Assembly (NCBI GenBank): GCA_964471535.1 | Contig: CAYYHA010000056.1 | Span: 1 to 19,724 of the forward strand | Reading direction: 5' to 3' | Length of the DNA: 19,724 bases | Origin: CAYYHA01 sp964471535 | GTDB lineage: Bacteria; Myxococcota; Myxococcia; SLRQ01 | Shown here: piece after piece, positions 7,262-14,779 of the stretch | Numbering within the stretch: the first letter of the stretch is position 1 | How the letters are laid out: each line of letters begins with the position of its first letter | Program-made: the position numbers and the translations under genes | Notes under the pieces: generated by a model | The model's input: only the letters and a program-made list of their open reading frames with translations | Told to the model about the DNA's origin: nothing | Databases searched by the model: none

Positions 7262-8083
7262 ATGCTCAAAGGCAGAATGCCGCTGATCATCGCCGTCATC
7301 CTCGCGGCGCTCGCCTTCGCGCTGCATATGTTCACCATCGAGAGCGAGCGAAAGAAGGTGCGGGAAGGCTGGAGTCTCGTCCCGGTCGTGGTCGCGAATC
7401 AGGACATCCCTGAGGGGACGGTTCTGGACTTCGACATGATCAGCCAGCGACCCATTCCCGAGCAGTTCGTCACCGGCTCCGTGGTCAAGCCCGAGTCGGC
7501 GAACTACATCGTCGGACAGAAGGTGCTGGTGCCGCTGCAGCGGGGCGATCCCGTGCTCTGGTCCCACTTCGAGAGCACGAAGGGCTTCGAGAAGCTCTCG
7601 ACGATCATCCAGAAGAAGGGGCGCGCCATCAACATTTCGGTAGACGACATCTCGTCGGTGGGCGGCTGGGTTCGCCCCAACGACCACGTGGACGTGCTCG
7701 GCACCTTCCGCGACCCCTCGACGCGCGAGATGGTCACCGTGACGCTGCTGCAAAACGTCATCGTCCTCGCCACGGGCAAGATCACCGGGTCCACCAACCT
7801 CAACCTCGTGCCGGAGACGGACCGGAACTACAACTCGGTCTCGCTGCTGGTGCTGCCCGAGGAAGCCGAGATCGTGGCGCTCGCCGGCGAACTGGGTAAG
7901 CTAACGCTGACGCTGCGCAATCCGGAGGACCTGGACATCCAGGAGGAGCGGGGCCGTGCCACCATTCAGACGCTGCTGACGGGTGAGCGTACCAAGGCGC
8001 TGGAGAAGATTCGCTACCAGACCATCCAGGTCATCCGCGGCATGACCAACAAGGCACAGCCGACGGGGACGGCGGCGGAGTAG
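7262..8083 (+). CDS. cpaB: Flp pilus assembly protein CpaB (RcpC)
   Basis: The 273-residue product has the CpaB/RcpC architecture. An N-terminal membrane anchor (about 8-24) is followed by an SAF domain at about 40-104 (VPVVVANQDIPEGTVLDFDM, then VGQKVLVPLQRGDPV). An RcpC/CpaB domain follows at about 120-230 (RAINISVDDISSVGGWVRPN DHVDVL, then VTVTLLQNVIVLATG). CpaB is a periplasmic protein thought to act with the secretin in building or gating the outer-membrane channel of Tad pili. The ATG at 7262 follows AAGGGAG at a suitable distance. The gene opens the second Tad cassette and is 6 nt from tadB. A secretin gene usually lies next to cpaB; here it is absent. A short overlapping ORF (ATG 7224 to TGA 7286) sits in the leader, with uncertain meaning. 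Confidence 0.92.
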   Translation: MLKGRMPLIIAVILAALAFALHMFTIESERKKVREGWSLVPVVVANQDIPEGTVLDFDMISQRPIPEQFVTGSVVKPESANYIVGQKVLVPLQRGDPVLWSHFESTKGFEKLSTIIQKKGRAINISVDDISSVGGWVRPNDHVDVLGTFRDPSTREMVTVTLLQNVIVLATGKITGSTNLNLVPETDRNYNSVSLLVLPEEAEIVALAGELGKLTLTLRNPEDLDIQEERGRATIQTLLTGERTKALEKIRYQTIQVIRGMTNKAQPTGTAAE

Positions 8084-8089
8084 GGCGCA

Positions 8090-8935
8090 ATGGCCGTCAT
8101 CCCAGCACTCCTCTCCGGTGCCGCCGTCTTCTTTGCGACCCTGGTGATCGCATCGGTGCTGCACAAGGCCTATGAGCAGTACCAAGAGCGGTACGTCGTT
8201 CAGGACTTGCAGTCTCCGGCGGAGATCGTTCTCTTCATCGATGCGCGGAGTCTCTTCGTCTTGAGTGTGTGTACCGCGGGCCTCACCTGGGTGGTGGCGT
8301 GGCTCATCGGCGGGGGCTGGGTCATGCAGCTCCTCTTCTTCCTTGCCGGCTTCGTCGGGCCCATGCTCTTCGTGAGGCGGTATCGCGCCCGGCGCATGCG
8401 GCTGTTCAATACGCAGCTGGTGGATGCACTGCAGGCGATGGCCAACGCCTTCAAGGCAGGGCTCACCTTCCCGCAGGCAATCGAATACGTGTCGAAGGAG
8501 GCACCCAATCCGCTGGGCCAGGAGTTTGCGCTCTTCGTGAAGGAGGTGAAGCTGGGGGTACAGCTCGAGGATGCGCTGGTGAACATGGCGGACCGAGTGA
8601 AGTCGGACGACCTGGAGCTGGTGGTCGTTGCGACCAACATCGCCCGGCAGCTCGGCGGGAACATGGCTGAGATGTTCGAGACGATCAGCGCCACCATCCG
8701 GGAGCGCTTCCGGCTCGAGGGGAAGATCGAAGCGACGGTGGCGCAGGGCAAGATGCAGGGATGGGTGGTTGCGATGATGCCCCTTGCGCTGGGCGCCATC
8801 CTCAACTGGATGCGCCCAGACTTGATGGAGCCGATGCTCAATCACGTCTTCGGGGTGGTGCTCGTGATCCTCATCGTGATCGCCGAGGCCCTCGGCATCG
8901 TCATCATTCGGAAGATCGTCAACATCGACATCTAG
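8090..8935 (+). CDS. tadB: Tad inner-membrane platform protein TadB (type II secretion F family)
   Basis: The 281-residue product is a T2SSF-domain protein. Hydrophobic helices lie at about 5-24, 53-72 and 78-97. The cytoplasmic T2SSF domain follows at about 110-220 (VDALQAMANAFKAGLTFPQA, then FALFVKEVKLGVQLEDAL, then LVVVATNIARQLGGNMAEMF). A final pair of helices lies at about 225-240 and 254-273. TadB and TadC form the inner-membrane platform on which the TadA ATPase acts to extrude Flp pilin. Order next to tadC and after cpaB, helix pattern and the 'LGGNMAEMF' segment identify it as TadB. The ATG at 8090 is 6 nt after the cpaB stop (AGGG at 8082-8085 as a weak ribosome binding site). Length is normal. 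Confidence 0.92.
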   Translation: MAVIPALLSGAAVFFATLVIASVLHKAYEQYQERYVVQDLQSPAEIVLFIDARSLFVLSVCTAGLTWVVAWLIGGGWVMQLLFFLAGFVGPMLFVRRYRARRMRLFNTQLVDALQAMANAFKAGLTFPQAIEYVSKEAPNPLGQEFALFVKEVKLGVQLEDALVNMADRVKSDDLELVVVATNIARQLGGNMAEMFETISATIRERFRLEGKIEATVAQGKMQGWVVAMMPLALGAILNWMRPDLMEPMLNHVFGVVLVILIVIAEALGIVIIRKIVNIDI

Positions 8936-8947
8936 GGGGCGCCGGGT

Positions 8948-9829
8948 ATGAGTACGATTCTCTCCTTCAGTGCGGCGGTCTTCACCGCAGGGGCCCTCTT
9001 CTTCGGTGTCCTGGGTATCTACGAGGGCTGGCTGCGGCGCTTCTTCGAGGAGGTGGGGCAGCAGGACGAGCGCTCCTTCCTGAAGTCGATGCAGAAGGTG
9101 GTGCTCAGGCGCCTCGGGGTGCTCAACCGCCGCTTCATGAGTGAGCGCTTCGAGACGCGGATGCGCCGGAAGCTGACGCAGGCGGGAGACCCCGCCGACC
9201 TGAAGCCGGAAGAAATCATCGGCTTGCAACAGATCGGCGCCGTGGTGGGCTTGGCCCTTGGTATCTATGCGACCGTCCTCGTCGGTTGGCCCATCTTCCT
9301 CTCGGTCATTCCGATGGCCATCGGCTTCATCTATCCGCTCATGTGGGTAAACGAGCAGGTCGCCAAGCGCCACCAGGCCATCCTCCGCGCGCTGCCCTAC
9401 AACCTCGACCTCCTGACCCTCTCGGTCGAGGCCGGATTGGATTTCACCGCCGCCCTGCAGAAGGTGGTGGAAAAGGGCAAGCCGGGGCCCCTGCTCGATG
9501 AGTTCGCGCTGGTGCTCCGTCAGCTCAAGATGGGCAAGACCCGTGAGGAGGCGCTCAAGAGCATGATCCACCGTGTGGACCTGCCGGCGATCACCTCCTT
9601 CCTCACCTCGCTCATCCAAGCCGACCGGATGGGGACCAGTCTGGGCAAGGTGCTGCGCATCCAATCGACGCAGCTGCGGATCGAGCGCAGCCAACGTGCA
9701 GAGAAGCTCGCCAACGAGGCGCCGGTGAAGATGCTCTTCCCTCTGATCGCGTGTATCTTCCCCACCGTATTCATGATCCTCTTTGGGCCCATCATCTTCC
9801 AGTTCATGTATGGGAACGTGGGCGGCTGA
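8948..9829 (+). CDS. tadC: Tad inner-membrane platform protein TadC (type II secretion F family)
   Basis: The 293-residue second T2SSF protein has N-terminal helices at about 6-26 and 96-135. The T2SSF domain follows at about 150-260 (ALPYNLDLLTLSVEAGLDFT, then LLDEFALVLRQLKMGKTREE, then SFLTSLIQADRMGTSLGKVL, then RSQRAEKLANEAPVKMLFPL), and the terminal helix is at about 263-286. The 'DLLTLSVEAGLDF' and 'ANEAPVKMLFPL' segments are characteristic of TadC. It pairs with TadB as the pilus-assembly platform. The ATG at 8948 lies 12 nt after tadB, within a G-rich stretch (GGGGGC 8936-8941) that could serve as the ribosome binding site. Length is normal for the family. Confidence 0.93.
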   Translation: MSTILSFSAAVFTAGALFFGVLGIYEGWLRRFFEEVGQQDERSFLKSMQKVVLRRLGVLNRRFMSERFETRMRRKLTQAGDPADLKPEEIIGLQQIGAVVGLALGIYATVLVGWPIFLSVIPMAIGFIYPLMWVNEQVAKRHQAILRALPYNLDLLTLSVEAGLDFTAALQKVVEKGKPGPLLDEFALVLRQLKMGKTREEALKSMIHRVDLPAITSFLTSLIQADRMGTSLGKVLRIQSTQLRIERSQRAEKLANEAPVKMLFPLIACIFPTVFMILFGPIIFQFMYGNVGG

Positions 9830-9859
9830 GCCCGGGGGTGGGAGTCGACGCGGAACCGA

Positions 9860-11305
9860 ATGGGCTTCACGCTGACCATCACGCAGGGCCCGGGGGCGGG
9901 GCAGACGCTTCGCTTCGAGCAGCCGACCGTCACCTTCGGCCGTACCGCAGACAATGACGTCGTCCTCTACGATCCGAATGTGTCGCGGCGGCATTTCGAG
10001 ATCGCGCAGGAGGACGGCGGCTGGGTGGTTCGCGACCTAGGCTCGTCCAATGGTACGCGGCTGAATGGTGCTCCGGTCACCGCTCATCCTCTTTCGGCCG
10101 GCGATCGGATCGAGGCTGGCGAGGCGGTCTTCGTCTTCACGCCGGAGGAGGGCGCGCCGAAGACGGCTCCCGCTGCGTCGGCCGTGCCGGCCCGGCGGCG
10201 CGCGCCAGGCAAGGCTGCCTCCGTGCCTACCCGCGGCGCCCATGCGCCGCCATCGGGGCCGCCGGCGGCCAAGGGGGCGGGCCGCAAGTCGAAGGTGCCG
10301 GCGAAGCCACCCAGTGCAGCGAGCGCCCTCGCCAAGCCGGCCGATCCCTTCGCCGGGCTCTCGGCCCGGGAGCGCTTCAAGCGGCGAAAGGCGGCGCGCA
10401 CCCCCATGGGTCGCGCGAAGCTGTGGTACGGCGGGCTCCCCCGGCAGAAACGAATGCTGGTCAATGCCGGGGCCGCTGCGATCGCCATCCTGCTCCTCGC
10501 CGTGATCGGCAAGGCGGCGGTGGGTGGCGGCGGCGGCGGCCTCATCCGCCGTGACTACAGCGATACCGTGTGGGAGCTGGCGCCCGACTCACCCGTCTCG
10601 GAGACTACATTCGGCTACAACGTGCCGTTTCCCCATGAGCAGGCGTACAAGCGGGTGACAGTGAAATTCCGCTACGGCGACGGCCGGGCGACCCTTTCCT
10701 ACGACATCGGGTGGATCGACAACCCAGACGAGGTGGAGATCCGCCTCAACGACGAGTTTGTCCTCGGGTACGCACCGATGGCCATCGAGAGCTGGCTCGA
10801 GGCACAGCAGGTGCAACTCCCCTACGACAAACTGATCCAGAACGCCGAGAACACGATCACCTTCGAGAACGTAAAGAATGCCAGGCAGGATCGCGGGGAA
10901 TCCTGGGCGATCAAGAACATCCGCGTGCGAGAAGAAGTGATCCCGGCGCCCAACCCCGCCCTGGCCAAGGAGCGCTTCGAGCTGGCGGAGAAGCGGTGGA
11001 GCGAGCGGAAGATCAGCCCGCAGAACCTCCATGACGCGTGTCGCTACTTCAAGGATGCGCGGAACTACCTCGAGCGTTTGCCGATGAAGCCACCGCTCTA
11101 CGAGGAGGCGGAGGCACGCATCCGAGAGTGTGAGCACGAACTCGAGCAAACCTGGCAGACGATGGTCTTCTCGGTGCAGAAGGCGGCGCGCTTCCACGAC
11201 TACGAAAAGGCAAAGGGCATCCTCGAGCAGATGCTGAAGTACTTCCCTGACGAGCGCGATCCCCGGCACGGGTACATCAAGGAGTACCTCGACAAGCTGC
11301 AGTGA
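9860..11305 (+). CDS. Membrane-anchored FHA-domain protein of the Tad cassette
   Basis: The 481-residue product starts with a complete FHA domain (residues 1-95) with the phosphothreonine-binding residues present: Gly27-Arg28, Ser42-Arg43 and His45, GSSNGT (61-66) and Asn69-Gly70. A ~100-residue Ala/Pro/Lys-rich linker leads to one membrane helix (about 200-221), so the FHA domain would be cytoplasmic. A poly-Gly stretch and a strand-rich periplasmic domain follow (about 230-360, possibly a carbohydrate-binding-like sandwich, by eye), then C-terminal helical pairs (about 365-480) resembling TPRs. FHA domains bind pThr peptides made by Ser/Thr kinases; no kinase gene is in the window. It follows tadC by 30 nt and is probably co-transcribed, suggesting a signalling or assembly role in the pilus machine (inference). 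Confidence 0.85.
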   Translation: MGFTLTITQGPGAGQTLRFEQPTVTFGRTADNDVVLYDPNVSRRHFEIAQEDGGWVVRDLGSSNGTRLNGAPVTAHPLSAGDRIEAGEAVFVFTPEEGAPKTAPAASAVPARRRAPGKAASVPTRGAHAPPSGPPAAKGAGRKSKVPAKPPSAASALAKPADPFAGLSARERFKRRKAARTPMGRAKLWYGGLPRQKRMLVNAGAAAIAILLLAVIGKAAVGGGGGGLIRRDYSDTVWELAPDSPVSETTFGYNVPFPHEQAYKRVTVKFRYGDGRATLSYDIGWIDNPDEVEIRLNDEFVLGYAPMAIESWLEAQQVQLPYDKLIQNAENTITFENVKNARQDRGESWAIKNIRVREEVIPAPNPALAKERFELAEKRWSERKISPQNLHDACRYFKDARNYLERLPMKPPLYEEAEARIRECEHELEQTWQTMVFSVQKAARFHDYEKAKGILEQMLKYFPDERDPRHGYIKEYLDKLQ

Positions 11306-11326
11306 TCGCGGCACGATGCGCCCGCT

Positions 11327-12832
11327 GTGGCCGAGGCCAGTGGATGGGAGCTCTTCGTCGTCGGGGCCTATTTCGCGCTCCTGGGGGTGCTCTCCGTCTT
11401 CGGCCTCCATCGTGCCTCGCTCCTATGGCGCCTCCGCCGCCAAAGACCGGAAGCGGCGCAAGGCGCGTTGCCCGCCGAGCTGCCGGTGGTGACCGTACAG
11501 CTGCCCATCTACAACGAGCGCCACGTCGCCACGCGTCTCCTCGATGCGGTGTGTCGCCTTCGCTACCCGCGCAGCCGCCTCGAGATTCAGGTGCTAGATG
11601 ACTCGACGGACGACACGACCCTGCGCCTCGCTGACGCGGTGGCGCGCTGGCGCGCGGCGGGGATCGACGTGGTGCACCTGCGGCGAGGGGCCCGCCAGGG
11701 TTACAAGGCAGGGGCGCTTGCTCACGGCCTGGCGCGGGCCCGCGGCGAGCTCATCGCCATCTTCGATGCCGACTTCGTGCCCCCGCCCGACTTTCTGCTG
11801 CGACTGCTACCGCACTTCGCCGACCCGACGGTCGGAATGGTGCAGGCCCGCTGGGGACACCTGAATCGGGAGAATTCCTGGCTTACTCGCGCGCAGGCGC
11901 TCCTCCTCGATGGGCACTTCGCCATCGAACACGCTGCGCGCTACCGGTCCGGCGCCTTCTTCAACTTCAATGGAACGGCGGGGATTTGGCGCCGCGGCGC
12001 CATCGAGGCGGCGGGAGGCTGGGCGTGCGATACGCTCACCGAGGATCTCGACCTGTCTTACCGGGCACAGCTCTGTGGATGGCGCTTCGTCTACGTCGAT
12101 GCGGTGCGTACGCCGGCGGAGCTGCCCTCGGAGATCCACGCCTTCAAGAGCCAGCAGCGGCGGTGGGCAAAGGGCTCGGTGCAGACTGCGCGCAAGCTGC
12201 TTGGCCGCATCCTGCGGGCGCGATTGCCCCGCCACGTGACGCGCGAGGCGATCTTCCACCTCTGCGCGAACCTCGTGTGGCCCCTGATGGTGCTCCTGGC
12301 GATTCTCATGCCACCGGCGGCGGCCTACCGAAGCGGGCACGGGATGCGGCAAGCGCTGCTCGTGGACCTACCCGTTTTCTTCTGCGCCACCGTCTCGGTG
12401 GCCGTCTTCTATGTGAGTTCGCAGCGCGGCTCGGGCCGGTCGCCCGCTCGCCTGTGGCTGGAGGTGCCGCTGGCGATGGCCGTCGGGGCCGGCCTCTCCC
12501 TCTCCAATGCCCGGGCCGTACTCGAGGGGCTTCTCGGCATCTCGTCTCCCTTCGTTCGCACCCCCAAATCTGGGGAGACGGACGGACAGCGCCGGCGGAC
12601 CCGCCACGATCTGAAGGCCTCGCTCCTGGGCTCGGCGGTGGAGGTCTGCTTGGCTGCCTACCTCCTGGGGGCCTCCCTGTGGCTCGCCGGTCGCGGCGCG
12701 TGGGTGAGCGTGCCCTTCGTTCTACTCTTCGCCTTTGGCTACCTCGTGGTCGGCCTCTCGTCGCTCTGGTCGGGCTGGGAGCTGCGCCGTTCGCGTCCGG
12801 CGGCCAGCTTGGCCTCGAACCGCTGCTGCTGA
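11327..12832 (+). CDS. Processive family 2 glycosyltransferase, cellulose-synthase-like
   Basis: The 501-residue membrane glycosyltransferase has an N-terminal helix (about 8-27) and a GT2 catalytic domain at about 52-290. All processive-synthase motifs are present: VLDDSTDDT (Asp91/92), IFDADF (Asp147, Asp149), FNFNGTAGIWR (212-222), LTEDLDLSYRAQ (catalytic Asp240) and SQQRRWAKGS (QxxRW at 276-280). Membrane segments follow at about 308-331, 346-364, 378-396, 435-455 and 458-480. This matches the bacterial CesA/CslA-like subfamily that makes beta-linked polysaccharide from nucleotide sugars; sugar and product cannot be read from sequence. No C-terminal PilZ domain of the BcsA type is present. 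The GTG at 11327 is the only start close to the FHA stop (21 nt). The last 94 nt overlap the convergent thioredoxin-TPR gene. Confidence 0.88.
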   Translation: MAEASGWELFVVGAYFALLGVLSVFGLHRASLLWRLRRQRPEAAQGALPAELPVVTVQLPIYNERHVATRLLDAVCRLRYPRSRLEIQVLDDSTDDTTLRLADAVARWRAAGIDVVHLRRGARQGYKAGALAHGLARARGELIAIFDADFVPPPDFLLRLLPHFADPTVGMVQARWGHLNRENSWLTRAQALLLDGHFAIEHAARYRSGAFFNFNGTAGIWRRGAIEAAGGWACDTLTEDLDLSYRAQLCGWRFVYVDAVRTPAELPSEIHAFKSQQRRWAKGSVQTARKLLGRILRARLPRHVTREAIFHLCANLVWPLMVLLAILMPPAAAYRSGHGMRQALLVDLPVFFCATVSVAVFYVSSQRGSGRSPARLWLEVPLAMAVGAGLSLSNARAVLEGLLGISSPFVRTPKSGETDGQRRRTRHDLKASLLGSAVEVCLAAYLLGASLWLAGRGAWVSVPFVLLFAFGYLVVGLSSLWSGWELRRSRPAASLASNRCC

Positions 12833-14013
12833 GTGACGTAGTAAGGTTCCTCGGGATCCGCGGCGCGGGCGCGCTTCGCCGCTTCGACCGCGCCTTCGAG
12901 GTCCCCGGTGGCGGCCCGCAACTCCGCCAGCGTATCCCACAGGCCTGCCGCCTCGGGGTGCTGCGCCAGGGTCTCTTCGGCAAGGCGGCGCGCCCAGCTG
13001 CGAGCCAGCCCCTCGCGGTAGCACAGCCACGCCGCTGCGTTCACCTCCTCCGGCCTCTGGCCCACCCGCTGCAGGTGCGCGCGGAGCAGGCGCAGGGCCT
13101 CTTCGGAGCGGCCGCTGCGGTGGTAGGCGATGGCGAGCTGGTAGGGCACCTCGCGTGCTTCGGGGCTCTTGGGATAGCGCCGTTGGAGCGCCTCGAGGAG
13201 GCGGATGGCCGACGCGTAGTCTTTCCGGCCGCGCAGGTACAGGTACTTGCCGAGAACCAAGTACACCCCTGGCAGCAGCCGTTCCACCTCTTGTTCGAGC
13301 GCGGCCAAGTCCGTGGCCAGCGCAGTGCGCAGGGCGGGGCCGTCCGCGTCTGGGACCAGCCGGAGTGCGTCGCTGGCCGCGCGCTCCGCCTCTCGGCCCC
13401 GGCGCCGCAGCAGTCGGCGGGCGGCAAAGAGTCGGGCAAAGTGGACGAGCGCCGCCTGAGCGTCTCCGCGTACCGCGTGCCGGAAGCCGAGCTCGTAGGC
13501 CAGGTGCGGGTCCAGCGGGTTGCGACGAGCCTGCTCGGTCAGCTCCGCCAGGGTGCCCTTGCCCTCATGGAAGCGGCGCATTGCTTCTCGGAACTCCTGC
13601 CACGGAAGGTAGCCGAAGACCCGATCGATCTCCTTGCCCTCGGAGTCGAGGAAGAGGACGGTGGGGAAGCCGACGACGTGGTAGCGCTCGACCACCTGCG
13701 TTCCCTCGTCCCCCTCCGCGTCGACCTTTACCGCCACGTAGTCGGCGGCGGCCCGGGCCACCTCGCCGCGAGAAAAGACCTCTCGGTCGAGGGCGTGGCA
13801 GGGACCGCACCAGGTGGCGTAGACGTCCACCATCAGGGGCACCTTGCGGGCGCGGGCCTCGGCGAGGGCGTCGGTGAAGCGCCCCTGGAACCACTGCACG
13901 CCCGCCGCGGCCCCGTCGGATGCACCGCCGGCTGGGCGCTCCTCTGCGTGGGTGGATGGCAGCCAGAGCAGGGAGAGGAGGAGAAAGAGGATTCCGGTCG
14001 TCGTGCGCACCAT
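12739..14013 (-). CDS. Secreted thioredoxin-fold protein with C-terminal TPR repeats
   Basis: The 424-residue product starts with a signal peptide (MVRTTTGILFLLLSLLWLPS, cleavage near THA, 21-23). A thioredoxin-like domain spans about 38-150 with a complete active site, ATWCGPCH (Cys69, Cys72), and the cis-proline motif GFPTVLFLD (Pro117). The rest (about 160-410) is helical TPR-type repeats, such as ASAIRLLEALQRRYPKSPEA and PYQLAIAYHRSGRSEEALRL. It would act outside the cytoplasm as a disulfide oxidoreductase or isomerase with a protein-binding scaffold. The Cys-rich lipoprotein earlier in the same operon is a plausible client. The ATG at 14013 is chosen over a TTG at 14049 because it starts the signal peptide. 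Its 3' end overlaps the convergent glycosyltransferase gene by 94 nt. Confidence 0.85.
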   Translation of the reverse strand: MVRTTTGILFLLLSLLWLPSTHAEERPAGGASDGAAAGVQWFQGRFTDALAEARARKVPLMVDVYATWCGPCHALDREVFSRGEVARAAADYVAVKVDAEGDEGTQVVERYHVVGFPTVLFLDSEGKEIDRVFGYLPWQEFREAMRRFHEGKGTLAELTEQARRNPLDPHLAYELGFRHAVRGDAQAALVHFARLFAARRLLRRRGREAERAASDALRLVPDADGPALRTALATDLAALEQEVERLLPGVYLVLGKYLYLRGRKDYASAIRLLEALQRRYPKSPEAREVPYQLAIAYHRSGRSEEALRLLRAHLQRVGQRPEEVNAAAWLCYREGLARSWARRLAEETLAQHPEAAGLWDTLAELRAATGDLEGAVEAAKRARAADPEEPYYVTQQQRFEAKLAAGRERRSSQPDQSDERPTTR

Positions 14014-14034
14014 GTCGCCCACTTGCGCCTGCCG

Positions 14035-14064
14035 CCTCTCGCCTGTCAAGGCGACGGCGAGAGG
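14035..14064 (-). repeat. 9-bp perfect inverted repeat upstream of the thioredoxin-TPR gene
   Basis: CCTCTCGCC (14035-14043) and GGCGAGAGG (14056-14064) are perfect complements separated by 12 nt. The hairpin sits in the 94-nt gap between the PilZ stop and the thioredoxin-TPR start, ending 21 nt before the ATG. It could be an attenuating or stabilising hairpin or a processing site in the operon mRNA. No T-tract follows on either strand, so a classical terminator is unlikely. Confidence 0.45.
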
Positions 14065-14107
14065 GGTCGGGGCGAGGTGCGTGCGTCGCCTTGGCCTGCG
14101 GCTCGCC

Positions 14108-14779
14108 CTAGGGCTGCGACCGCCCCGGTGAGCGGCCCTGCACCGGCGTGACCAGCGCCCCGGACGGCGCGCGGCTACGGAGCACCTGTCGCATCAGCCT
14201 CTCGATCTCCGCTGCATGCCGCTCGCACGGCGCTTCGAAGCGAAACGCCAGCCCCGCCGGCGGCCCTTCGACGCAGCGGGTCACCGTCGCGGGGATGCGC
14301 AGCCCGATGAGCCGGCCGGGGCGCTTCAAGTGGAGGGTGCCCCGGGTCCCCTCTGGAAGCGTCTCCTCGGTGCGCATGAAGAGCCCGCCGGTGGACAGGT
14401 CCACCGAGACGCCGGACACCTTCCCCCCCGGGTGGCGGAAGGTCGTCTCCAGCTGGGCCGAGATCCGCCGGCCCGCGCGCTCGGCATAGGGAATGGACTC
14501 GCCGCGCGCGTACCCAACGAGGAGATCGCGCACCCGCCCTTCAGTGGCGAGGAATTCGAGGCCCAGGCCCGCTGGTAAGCCAGGTCGCGAGTGCACCCGC
14601 CGCCAGACCACTCGGCAGCGGGTGCGGAAGCTCTTCCCGTCCTCGAAGCGCACCTCCACGGGCGTGATCGCACCGACCTGGAGGTCTCGCCGGGTGGGCA
14701 CGAAGAAGCCACCGAGGCGCCCGTGGTCGAAGCAGGCGTTCAAAAAGTCTCGTCCTGCCCGGTAGCGCGCAACGATCAC
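14108..14779 (-). CDS. Tandem PilZ-domain protein
   Basis: The 223-residue cytoplasmic protein has two PilZ-like domains. The second (about 100-200) has both cyclic-di-GMP motifs: RxxxR at Arg101-Arg105 and DxSxxG at Asp127-Ser129-Gly132 (VDLSTGGLFMRTE). It should bind the second messenger. The first (about 3-92, with GRLGGFFVPTRRDLQVG and GLGLEFLA) keeps the fold signature but lacks both motifs and looks degenerate. The layout resembles a PilZ-like paralogous family known from Myxococcus. The GTG start at 14779 overlaps the previous stop (GTGA, 14779-14776), so translation is probably coupled. The Pro/Arg-rich tail looks disordered. Effector role unknown; nearby candidates are the glycosyltransferase and the Tad machine (context only). 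Confidence 0.85.
   Translation of the reverse strand: MIVARYRAGRDFLNACFDHGRLGGFFVPTRRDLQVGAITPVEVRFEDGKSFRTRCRVVWRRVHSRPGLPAGLGLEFLATEGRVRDLLVGYARGESIPYAERAGRRISAQLETTFRHPGGKVSGVSVDLSTGGLFMRTEETLPEGTRGTLHLKRPGRLIGLRIPATVTRCVEGPPAGLAFRFEAPCERHAAEIERLMRQVLRSRAPSGALVTPVQGRSPGRSQP

Noticed and set aside
7901..9994. A 697-codon open frame on the minus strand, antisense to tadB and tadC
   Set aside because: Its product is His/Glu/Arg-rich without any domain, and the plus strand has clear TadB and TadC. It is a by-product of high GC and codon bias.
14044..14049. Consensus -35 (TTGACA, minus strand) before the thioredoxin-TPR gene
   Set aside because: It lies in the loop of the 9-bp hairpin and no -10-like sequence follows at the right distance.
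11986..14151. A 721-codon plus-strand open frame across the glycosyltransferase end and the thioredoxin-TPR gene
   Set aside because: Composition is Arg/Gly/Pro/Ala-rich with no domain; real genes with intact catalytic motifs occupy the other frames.
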